Shown in pieces: positions 26,744-34,543 of a stretch of 64,000 nucleotides of DNA; positions within the stretch are counted from its first letter, which is position 1; the number at the start of each line of letters is the position of its first letter. The notes below the pieces were generated by a model. The model had not been told where the DNA came from, made no database searches, and saw nothing but the letters and a program-made list of their open reading frames with translations. The translations under genes and the position numbers were made by a program. This DNA comes from Streptomyces genisteinicus (GTDB lineage Bacteria; Actinomycetota; Actinomycetes; Streptomycetales; Streptomycetaceae). The stretch is taken from contig NZ_CP060825.1 in the NCBI RefSeq assembly GCF_014489615.1, positions 3,424,501 through 3,488,500 on the forward strand, written 5' to 3'.

Positions 26744-29328
26744 TCCCGCCCGATGACACGATCGCGGTCGTCCACCTCGACCTGCGCAGCGGAGCGGCGG
26801 AGATCGACTCCCCCGAGGTGCTGCGCACCAAGGTCGCCCGCCGGCTCGGCAGCGCCGGTCTGCCGGAACCGGACCACCCGCTGTTCCTGGTGGTCGACAC
26901 CCCCGCCGGGCTCACCGACCACCAGCGGCAGTACGAGCTGCTGACCACCTACCGGGCCCTCGGCAAGATCAGGATCCTGGTCCTGCTGGTGGGCAGCGCT
27001 CCCGGTTCCTACGCCCGGGAGGGCGAGGCGTTCCTGCCGGACCGGCGGCTGGTGCGGCCCGCCGTGCTGCGCGCCTCCGGCATCGCGCTGCTGTGGGCGG
27101 GCGATCTGCGGTCGGCCCGTACCGCCCTGGAGCAGCTGCCGCCCGACGACCCGGACGCGCTCGCCGTCCTGGTCGACGTGCTGTCCGTCCCGGACGTCTT
27201 CCTGCGGATGGTCGACGACGTCTCCGGGCTGCCGGACGCCGTCGCCGCGCCCGGGGTCCGGCTGCTGGAGCAGGACCTGCCGCCGGAGGTCCGGGACCGC
27301 GCCTGGCGGGACGCGCTCGCGCGGTTCGCGGGCGAGGACCACGAACCGGCGGCCGCGGGGAACACCCTGTCGGGGGCCGAACTCCCCGAGCCGCTGCGGG
27401 GCCTCGTCGAAGGCCGCGGCGGGCGGGACATGCGCCACCGCACGCCCGGCGGCGACGCCGACCAGGCGTACCACGCCTGCGCCCAGGCCCTGGAGCGCGC
27501 CGAGGACGACGTCACCGCACTGCGGTCGCTCCCCGGCCTGCTGGCGCGCACCCGGCTCACCGCGCTGGAGGAGGACCTGGAGGAGGCGCACCGCGCGCTC
27601 GGCTCCTACCGCGAGCTGGTCGCCGGCGCCCTGCGGAGCGACGGCGGCTCGGGGGCGCCGCCGTCCGCGGCGGAGGCGTCCGCCCGGCTCGCCGCCCTCG
27701 GCCTCCACGTGCCGTCGGCGGACGGCGTGGGGGACCGGATCGGCGAGGGCCTGCGGGAGTTCGCCGGAAAGCTGCTGCACCGCGGGCTCGCCCTGCGGGC
27801 GGTGGCCCAGCGCTTCACGGTCCTGGCGGGACAGGTGGAACCGGTGCCCGGGGCCTCCCTGCTGCCGCGGATCGACGCCCACTCGGCCGACCGCGTGGCC
27901 CGGCGCACCGCCGCGGAGGGCGTGCCGCTGCCGCCCCCGGCGGTCGGCGCCTCGGTGGCGGCCGGGGCGGCCGGCGCGCTCGGGGCGCTGTGGCAGGGCC
28001 CCCTGGCCGCCCTGGCCGCCCTCGTGCCGCTGGCCTTCGTGGCCGCCGCGCTGTGCGGGGCGGCCCGGCTGCGGGACGTCTCACGTCCGGGCGGCACGGC
28101 CCGTCCGCCGCTGGGTCCGCCGGTCGCCGCGGCCCTCGGAGCGGTGGCCGGCGTCGTGACCGCGTACGCGGCCGGCACCCCCCTGTGGGCCGGGACGGCC
28201 GGACTGCTGCTGGCCGCGGGGACGACCGTGGAGACCGTGCGGCGCCTGTGGCGCGCCACGGCCGACAGCTGGGCCGCCGGCCGGGGGACCGTCGCGCTGC
28301 GCGAGGCCCTCGCCGGCCTCGACGGGCTGCTGGCCCGGCTGGTGCGCGAGCACTGGGCGGCCGAGGAGCGCCTGTACTGCGCCGACGCGGCCCGCTCCGT
28401 CGCCGGCATGCTGCGGGCCACCGCCGACGCCGCGGACGCGGAGGCACTCGTGGAGCCCGGACGTCCCAGGACGACGACGGCCCCCGCCCAGCCTCCGGCG
28501 CCCGCTCCCGAGCCCGCCGCCGACGACTGGCTGCGCTCCCCGTCCACGCTGGAGGCCGGCGCCTACGGGGACGCCGACGACGCCGACACCGAGTGGGCCC
28601 GCGCCTACGCCCTCGACGAGCGTCCCGCCGGCGCCCCCGAGGCGGCAGTCCCCCACCAGGCGGAACCCGCCGACTCCTGGGACCACCGCCCCGCCCGGCT
28701 CCCGCGCTGGCTCCACCGGGAGACCGGGGAGGGCGGCCCCGACCTGGTCGCCACACTGGCGGGCGACCTGACGGACGCCGCCATGGACGCCATGGACGCC
28801 TACTGGGGAGCGGTGGAACGCGGCCAGGCCGGCGCGCTGGCCGCCCGCAACACCGAGGACCGGGTGCGCGAGCTGCTGTCCGACGCCCGGATCCACCTCC
28901 AGCGCAACGGGGTGCTGGCCGCGCCCCGGTTCGCCGCCGCCCACCGGGTCCGCGCCGGCTCCGCCAACCTGCTGGGCACGGATCCGCACCGGGTCGCGTC
29001 CCTGGTCGGCGCGGAGTCCGAACGCAACACCGTCGTCCAGCTGTCCTCCCCCGAACAGGGCGCCCTGCTCAGCCGGGACCCGGCCGCCGCCGTGTGGGTG
29101 CGGTTCGCCCCGGAGGCCGTGCGCACCGACGTCGAGACGGCCTGGCGGGCGAACGGCGCCGCCCAGCACGAGGAACCGCTGTGGACGGCGACCGGGCGGT
29201 ACGCGGGGCTGATCAGGCTCACCCCGCTGCGCATGGGCGTCGTGGACACCGTCCGCCCCCGTCACGGCGCCGAACCGGAGACCGGCGACGCCGACCTGTA
29301 CGCGGGAAGGGACGGCGAGGGCTGGTGA
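26740..29328 (+). CDS. Large membrane protein of the tubulin/GTPase array, function unknown
   Basis: 862 residues, ATG at 26740 overlapping the previous stop. Residues 1-150 look like an alpha/beta domain (TIAVVHLDLRSG, PLFLVVDTPAGLTDHQ, IRILVLLVGSAPGS), reminiscent of a Rossmann or vWA-like fold without a MIDAS. A helical region follows to ~395, then two pairs of hydrophobic helices (about 398-435 and 455-500), then a Pro-rich linker (~580-650) and a C-terminal helical domain (AMDAMDAYWGAVERGQAGAL). I do not recognise a named family. Position between the tubulin-like and GTPase genes with four-base overlaps on both sides suggests it is a structural subunit anchoring the complex to the membrane. 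Confidence 0.65.
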   Translation: MIPPDDTIAVVHLDLRSGAAEIDSPEVLRTKVARRLGSAGLPEPDHPLFLVVDTPAGLTDHQRQYELLTTYRALGKIRILVLLVGSAPGSYAREGEAFLPDRRLVRPAVLRASGIALLWAGDLRSARTALEQLPPDDPDALAVLVDVLSVPDVFLRMVDDVSGLPDAVAAPGVRLLEQDLPPEVRDRAWRDALARFAGEDHEPAAAGNTLSGAELPEPLRGLVEGRGGRDMRHRTPGGDADQAYHACAQALERAEDDVTALRSLPGLLARTRLTALEEDLEEAHRALGSYRELVAGALRSDGGSGAPPSAAEASARLAALGLHVPSADGVGDRIGEGLREFAGKLLHRGLALRAVAQRFTVLAGQVEPVPGASLLPRIDAHSADRVARRTAAEGVPLPPPAVGASVAAGAAGALGALWQGPLAALAALVPLAFVAAALCGAARLRDVSRPGGTARPPLGPPVAAALGAVAGVVTAYAAGTPLWAGTAGLLLAAGTTVETVRRLWRATADSWAAGRGTVALREALAGLDGLLARLVREHWAAEERLYCADAARSVAGMLRATADAADAEALVEPGRPRTTTAPAQPPAPAPEPAADDWLRSPSTLEAGAYGDADDADTEWARAYALDERPAGAPEAAVPHQAEPADSWDHRPARLPRWLHRETGEGGPDLVATLAGDLTDAAMDAMDAYWGAVERGQAGALAARNTEDRVRELLSDARIHLQRNGVLAAPRFAAAHRVRAGSANLLGTDPHRVASLVGAESERNTVVQLSSPEQGALLSRDPAAAVWVRFAPEAVRTDVETAWRANGAAQHEEPLWTATGRYAGLIRLTPLRMGVVDTVRPRHGAEPETGDADLYAGRDGEGW

Positions 29329-29519
29329 CCCGTACCCGACACCTGCCGGCCGCGGCACCACCCGGCCCGCCCGCGGCGGCGGTGCGCACCACCGCCGCGC
29401 GGGGCACCGCGCCCCCGCACCGCAACACGCCCGTCCGGGGCCCCGTGCACCCGGGCGGGCACCCGCCCGTGTCCGATCCCGGAACGCGGCCCGAACGAGA
29501 GGACGGCGACGGCTGGTGA
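29325..29519 (+). CDS. 64-residue Pro/Arg-rich peptide, possible small gene
   Basis: A GTG at 29325 overlaps the previous stop (GTGA), and its own stop is overlapped by the next GTG in the same way. The 64-residue product is Pro-, Ala- and Arg-rich (HLPAAAPPGPPAAAV) and ends in EDGDGW. Its last 27 bases closely repeat the end of the previous gene (RDGEGW plus the following start), so the unit may have arisen by a local duplication. No domain is visible. It may be a real translated coupling unit or simply a duplicated junction; coding status is uncertain. Confidence 0.45.
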   Translation: MTRTRHLPAAAPPGPPAAAVRTTAARGTAPPHRNTPVRGPVHPGGHPPVSDPGTRPEREDGDGW

Positions 29520-31666
29520 CCAGTACCTCGCACCCGAACCTGATGGACCAGCCGTACAGCGCGCAGCGGACGACCCTCGCCTTCACCGACCCCGCGGGAA
29601 GGCGCCGCACCACGGCGGTCACCTTCGGCCCCGAGTCGCGCCGCGATCCGGTGCTGCCGCAGCGGATCCGCAACGGCATGCTCCACGACGAGGAGCAGCG
29701 CTGCGTCCAGGTCCGGCTGACCGCCGCCGAGGCCGCCCACCCGGCGGTCCGCGGTCTGCTGGACACGGAGGCGGGCACCGCGCTCCACCTGCACCGGGCG
29801 CTGGACGGCACGGACCACGCGCCGCTCTTCCCGGTCGTCGTCGGCCACGAACTGGACACCGCCGAGCCGTACCTGCTGTACGCGGCTCCGCGCGGGCTGC
29901 CCGCGGCGCGCACCCATGTGATGTCCGCGACCGACCAGCGGGTCCTCGCCCGCGACCTGATGCTGGCGCTCTGCCTGCTGGACGGGCAGGGCATGGTGCC
30001 CCGCGGCATCTCGCCGGCGACCGTCCTGTGGGACGGCACGTCCCTCCAGATGTGGGGCCTGGAGGCGATGACCCGCACCGGACGGGCCCGGCAGCCGTGG
30101 GGCAGGGCGCCCTTCTGCTCGCCCGAGCAGCGCAGGGCGGGCGGCACCGTCGACCCCCGGGACGCCGTGTGGAGCGCCGCCCAGGTGCTCTACCAGCTGG
30201 TGACCGGCCGGCCGGGCCCGTCGGACGGGCCGCCGGCCGATCTCGGGCAGCACCGGGTGCTCTCCGAGACGCTGCGGGACGCCTTCGCCCCCCTCGCCGC
30301 CGACCGGCCGACCGCCGCCGAACTGCTCGACCTGCTCGCGCCGGGCGCGGCCCGCCACGTCGCGCTCTCGCTCCCGGCCGACGAGACGGGTCCGCACGGG
30401 GAGGCGTTCGCGCACGCGCTCCACCTCAAGCGCCAGGCGCCGCCCACCGAACCGTCGTACACGGCGGGCCTCGGACAGGGCGAAGTGCTCTGCCCCTACT
30501 GCCTGGAGAACATCCAGCTCGACCTGACCTCGCTGTACGTCACCGACAACCGGATGCAGTACCAGCCGCTCGACCCGTCCCGCTACAAGCCGGGCTCCCC
30601 CCGGCTCGCGGACATCATGCGGGGCGCGGTGCAGCGCTGCACCGCCGATCCGGACTTCCCCGAACACCACATCCCGGTCCCGTACCTGACGAACGGCCGG
30701 CCGCTGACCGTCGCCATGGTCGGCCAGTCGTCCACCGGCAAGAGCCATCTGCTCGCGCAGATGATCGCCGAGATCACGGACGGCGGTCTCGAACCGTTCG
30801 GCCTGAAGTGGCAGTCCGTCAACCCCGGGCAGCACGCCCGCTTCGTGCGGGAGCGGGTGCAGCCGCTGCGCAACGGCAAGGTGCTCGACCACACCCCGAC
30901 GGTCGGCCTGGACGGCTTCGCCCGCTTCGTGGAGTCCCTGCTCATCACCGACGTCCGCGGCCAGGTGCGCCCGGTCGCCTTCTTCGACCTCGGCGGCGAG
31001 GACCTCGTCCGGACGGACGCGGCGCTCCGCTTCCTGCTCGGCGTCGACGCCATGGTCTTCGTCGTCGACCCCGTCCTCGCCCTGCCCCTCCCGCACCTGG
31101 ACCACGCGCGGGAACGCCTGGGCGTGGAGGTGAACCGGGACGGCGACGTCGCCTTCGGGACCGTGCTCGACCGGCTCCCGAAGAACGGCGCGTACCTGGA
31201 CGTGGCCGCCGCGATGGTGCTCGGGAAGGCGGACCTGCTGCGGTTCCAGCCGCCCGTCGACCGCTGGCTGGGCGAGGCGCCGGCCGGCCGGCTCGACCCC
31301 GACCGGCTGCGCGAGGAGAGCAGGGACGTCTACGGGCTGCTGCGCCACCACGCCGGCCAGGCGTGGCTGCGGCCGTTCGACGCGATCCGCCGCTGCACCC
31401 TGCACGTCGCCTCGGCGACGGGCGGCCAGGAGGACCACGGACGGTATCCGGCGGGCACCCGGCCCCGCCGGGTGCTGGAGCCCCTGCTCTCGCTGCTCGC
31501 GATGCACGGGCTGATCGACGTGCCGGGCGGCGCCGAGGCGTTCGCCGTGGGCACGGACCCCGCGCTGGAGGCGCTGCCGCACGGGCCGGCCCCGGGCGCG
31601 GAGCGGCCCCGGCACGGCGGGCGGCCGGGGGGAAGCGGAACCGGGGAGGGACGGCGGAGTGAGTGA
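29516..31666 (+). CDS. Pseudokinase-zinc ribbon-GTPase fusion (double-GTPase-like)
   Basis: 716 residues from the GTG at 29516. Residues 1-290 follow a protein-kinase C-lobe pattern (MVPRGISPATVLWDGTSLQ, then PFCSPEQRRAGGTVDPRDAV and VLYQLVTGRPGP) but without HRD-N or DFG catalytic residues, so it is a pseudokinase. A CPYC knuckle lies near residue 325. From residue 395 there is a P-loop GTPase: G1 GQSSTGKS (403-410), G3-like FFDLGGEDL, and LGKADLL at the place of the NKxD motif. This resembles the TRAFAC-like 'double GTPase' proteins found in NTP-dependent bacterial conflict gene sets. Its partner is very likely the GAP1-like protein encoded next (eight-base overlap). GTP specificity is inferred from the motifs only. 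Confidence 0.75.
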   Translation: MTSTSHPNLMDQPYSAQRTTLAFTDPAGRRRTTAVTFGPESRRDPVLPQRIRNGMLHDEEQRCVQVRLTAAEAAHPAVRGLLDTEAGTALHLHRALDGTDHAPLFPVVVGHELDTAEPYLLYAAPRGLPAARTHVMSATDQRVLARDLMLALCLLDGQGMVPRGISPATVLWDGTSLQMWGLEAMTRTGRARQPWGRAPFCSPEQRRAGGTVDPRDAVWSAAQVLYQLVTGRPGPSDGPPADLGQHRVLSETLRDAFAPLAADRPTAAELLDLLAPGAARHVALSLPADETGPHGEAFAHALHLKRQAPPTEPSYTAGLGQGEVLCPYCLENIQLDLTSLYVTDNRMQYQPLDPSRYKPGSPRLADIMRGAVQRCTADPDFPEHHIPVPYLTNGRPLTVAMVGQSSTGKSHLLAQMIAEITDGGLEPFGLKWQSVNPGQHARFVRERVQPLRNGKVLDHTPTVGLDGFARFVESLLITDVRGQVRPVAFFDLGGEDLVRTDAALRFLLGVDAMVFVVDPVLALPLPHLDHARERLGVEVNRDGDVAFGTVLDRLPKNGAYLDVAAAMVLGKADLLRFQPPVDRWLGEAPAGRLDPDRLREESRDVYGLLRHHAGQAWLRPFDAIRRCTLHVASATGGQEDHGRYPAGTRPRRVLEPLLSLLAMHGLIDVPGGAEAFAVGTDPALEALPHGPAPGAERPRHGGRPGGSGTGEGRRSE

Positions 31667-34313
31667 CGTGCGACGGGAACGCGATTCCCGGGATCCGGCG
31701 GCGGGGGCGGTGGACCAGGTGGTCTTCCGCTGGGGCGGCAACCAGGGGCGGCAGGACACCGGGATGACCGCGGTCGCCTACTCCTGCCCGCCCGCGCAGG
31801 CCGCGGAGATGGGCCGCGAGCTGGGTCCGTTCCTGTGGGTCACCGGGTCGGACGAACCGCGGCCCAGCGTGGTGCGCACGTTCACACAGGACGGCCGGGC
31901 CGTGCTGATGCAGCGCTGGCCGACGACCGACCCGAGCGGCAGGCCGAGCACGGTGAGCCATGTGCTGACGGGCCGGGCGGAGATCCTCGCGACCCGCCTG
32001 TGCCTGAGCCTCGCCCACGGCGGCTGGGGTGAACAGGGCCCCGCCGAACGGGCGTCGGGCCCGAAGGACCCCGTGACCTCCGGCCGGCTGCGGGAGACCG
32101 CCCTGCGCCACCTCCCCGAGATGGGGCAGCGGCTGCCGGAGGTCGAGCAGGCGCTCGTGCACGTCACCGCGGAGTGGCTGCGCGACCCCGGCAAACGGGT
32201 GTCGCTGCTCGCGGACGGCAAGCCGGCCCCCGGCTGGCCGGACGCGAGCGGAGCCCCGCTCCTCTACTACGGGCTCTTCCTCCTCTTCCGCGAGTGGCTG
32301 CCCGGCGGGTGGACCTTCGCCACCTACGACACGGTCGACAGCCATCCCCTGCGGCTCACCTGCGTGCCCCGCTGGGAGTCGGGCGAGGGCTCGGCCGGCT
32401 CGCTGGCCCGCATCGCGCCCGGGCCGCCCTCCGACGGACAGGCCCACGAGCTGGCCGGCCGGCTGGTGGCCCGTCTCCTGGCACACGGCCCGGAGAACCC
32501 GCCCCCGCTGCTGGCCGGCCTGCTCCCCGACGGCGCCGCCCTGCCGTGGGACCTGCGCCGCGAGCGCCTCGGCGACGCCCTCGCCGGCGACGGCAGGCGC
32601 CGGGAGGCACGCAGCGCTCCGCCGGGCGGCGCGTCCCGGCACCGGGAGGCGGACGGCCGGCCCGGGACGGACACCCGCACGGACGCGGACCGCCGACGGG
32701 CCGCTGACCGCGCCCCGGACCGGGACGCCGGGTGGGACCCGGGCCCTGCGGGGACACCGGACCCGGCCCGCCGGGACGACCGGTGGCCCGGGGCCGGAGC
32801 CCCGGGCGCGGCCCCGGCGCAGGACGCCGGGCGCCACCGCGACCGGGACGAGGACCGCGACCGGGAGCGGGCCCGGGACAGCGGCTGGAACCAGGACCGC
32901 GACCGGGAGCGGGCCCGCGCCTGGGACGACCGCACCGGAAACGGCTGGAACCGCAGCGGAACGTCACAGACCGGGCCGGTCTCGGACCGCGACCGCACCC
33001 CCGACCGGGACAGCCACCCCGACCGCGGCCTCGATCGGGAACGCGAGCGCGACCGGGACCAGGACCGGGAGCGCGAACGCGAACGCGAAGGCGCCTGGAA
33101 CGACCGGGCCGGGGCCGCCTCCCTCCGGGACGAGGCCCCCCGCGGCGACCGGGAACGCCGGGAAGGCGAGCGCCGCTTCCCCGACGGCACCCGACCGGCA
33201 CCCGGCACCGCCCGCCGGACGGGCGAACGCGACCGGGACCACGACCGCAGGCCGGACGCGGGCCCCGGCTCCGGCACCGCCGGCCGGACGGACGAACGCG
33301 ACCGCGGTCCCCTTCCCCGGGCCGGGGAGCTCCTCAGGGAGCTGCCCGCACTCCAGGACTCCGACCGGACCGGACCGCCCCTCCCCCGGCAGCCCTCCGA
33401 GTCCCCGCACGGCACCGCTCCCGCGGCCGGCCCCGGCCCGGCACCGTCGAACCCGCCGCAGTCCACACCGTCGTACCCGCCGCTGCACACGGCTCTGCGC
33501 ACCGGCAGTCTCGCCGGTGTCCCCTCGTTGCTCGGCTCACCGGGGGCCGACGCACTCCTCCACGAGCTCCGGCAGCCGGACCTCGGCATGGACGCCGTGT
33601 TCCTGCTGCTGGACGAGCTCACCGAACGGCTCCGCGTCCACGAACTCGACCAGGCCGAGTGCCATGCCCTGTGCACGGAGATCCTGCGCAACGGCCTGTA
33701 CCTGCTCACCCCGGACCGGCGCTGGGCGGGCACCCCGGCCGACCCGGCGTATCTCCAGGCCCGTGCCTCCGAGTTGTTCGACCTGGTGGTGGCCCCCCGC
33801 GTACGCGACCCGCGGCACCTGCCCGAACTCCTGCGGCTGGCCCAGCGCATCGGGCGGGAGCCGGATTCCCTGGCGGGCGGCTGGCTGGACCACGTCCTCG
33901 CCCTCCCTGCCGACGAGATCCCGGATCTGCCGCCCGTCGTATGGCAGTCGCTGCTGAACGACGCCCGCCGGCGGTCCGGCACCCCCGACCCCGCGCCCCC
34001 CGTTCCCGTGGCGGGCCACGCCCGCCCTCCCCTGCCGGCCGTCCCCGCGCCGTACTCCTCCCCGGGGTACGGAACCGGGTACCCGGAGAGCGGCTACGGC
34101 GACGACGGGCACGCGAACCGCGCGCACCCCGCCGCCGGAGGCGGAGGCACGGCGCACAGGGGCGACACGGCGGGACCGTCGCAGGGCCGCGAACCGCCGG
34201 GCACCGCCACCCGGTTCCTCGACGAGCTGACGAACCGGCCCCTGCTCTTCATCGGAGGGACCGTCGGCCTGATCGTCGCCCTTCTCCTCGTGATCGCGTT
34301 CCTCGCGCTCTGA
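31659..34313 (+). CDS. GTPase-associated protein (GAP1-like), tail-anchored, with Arg/Asp-rich linker
   Basis: 884 residues from the GTG at 31659 (GGGGAGGG upstream), overlapping the GTPase gene by eight bases. The N-terminal ~290 residues (VDQVVFRWGGNQGRQDTGMT, FLWVTGSDEPRPSVVRTF) look like the N-terminal domain of GTPase-associated protein 1 from comparative work on conflict systems. Residues ~300-570 are low complexity, dominated by Asp-Arg-Glu (DRDRERARDSGWNQDRDRER). A helical domain follows (about 600-780, LLHELRQPDLGMDAVFLLLD), then a Pro/Gly linker and one C-terminal membrane helix (LLFIGGTVGLIVALLLVIAF, 862-881). It is thus tail-anchored with its bulk in the cytoplasm. Last gene of the array; a hairpin follows. 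Confidence 0.72.
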   Translation: MSDVRRERDSRDPAAGAVDQVVFRWGGNQGRQDTGMTAVAYSCPPAQAAEMGRELGPFLWVTGSDEPRPSVVRTFTQDGRAVLMQRWPTTDPSGRPSTVSHVLTGRAEILATRLCLSLAHGGWGEQGPAERASGPKDPVTSGRLRETALRHLPEMGQRLPEVEQALVHVTAEWLRDPGKRVSLLADGKPAPGWPDASGAPLLYYGLFLLFREWLPGGWTFATYDTVDSHPLRLTCVPRWESGEGSAGSLARIAPGPPSDGQAHELAGRLVARLLAHGPENPPPLLAGLLPDGAALPWDLRRERLGDALAGDGRRREARSAPPGGASRHREADGRPGTDTRTDADRRRAADRAPDRDAGWDPGPAGTPDPARRDDRWPGAGAPGAAPAQDAGRHRDRDEDRDRERARDSGWNQDRDRERARAWDDRTGNGWNRSGTSQTGPVSDRDRTPDRDSHPDRGLDRERERDRDQDREREREREGAWNDRAGAASLRDEAPRGDRERREGERRFPDGTRPAPGTARRTGERDRDHDRRPDAGPGSGTAGRTDERDRGPLPRAGELLRELPALQDSDRTGPPLPRQPSESPHGTAPAAGPGPAPSNPPQSTPSYPPLHTALRTGSLAGVPSLLGSPGADALLHELRQPDLGMDAVFLLLDELTERLRVHELDQAECHALCTEILRNGLYLLTPDRRWAGTPADPAYLQARASELFDLVVAPRVRDPRHLPELLRLAQRIGREPDSLAGGWLDHVLALPADEIPDLPPVVWQSLLNDARRRSGTPDPAPPVPVAGHARPPLPAVPAPYSSPGYGTGYPESGYGDDGHANRAHPAAGGGGTAHRGDTAGPSQGREPPGTATRFLDELTNRPLLFIGGTVGLIVALLLVIAFLAL

Positions 34314-34335
34314 GTGCTCCCGGAGCCGGCGGCCT

Positions 34336-34361
34336 CCCCGGGGCCTCACAGCGCCCCGGGG
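34336..34361 (+). terminator. Probable terminator of the tubulin/GTPase array
   Basis: 9-bp GC stem (34336-34344 with 34353-34361) 23 bases after the last stop of the array. Confidence 0.55.
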
Positions 34362-34543
34362 GTCCGCACGGCCGAAGCCGGCGGCGCTCCGCGCCTGGTT
34401 TCGGCCAACATCGGCCCAACCGGTGACCGCGGACAACCCCGGGCGTGCCCCTCACCTCTCACAGGCGGAGACAGACAGCGGTTCCGGGCGACCGGGGCCG
34501 CTGTTCCCCACCGTCCCGTCAGGCACTGGGAGAACGAGGATTC

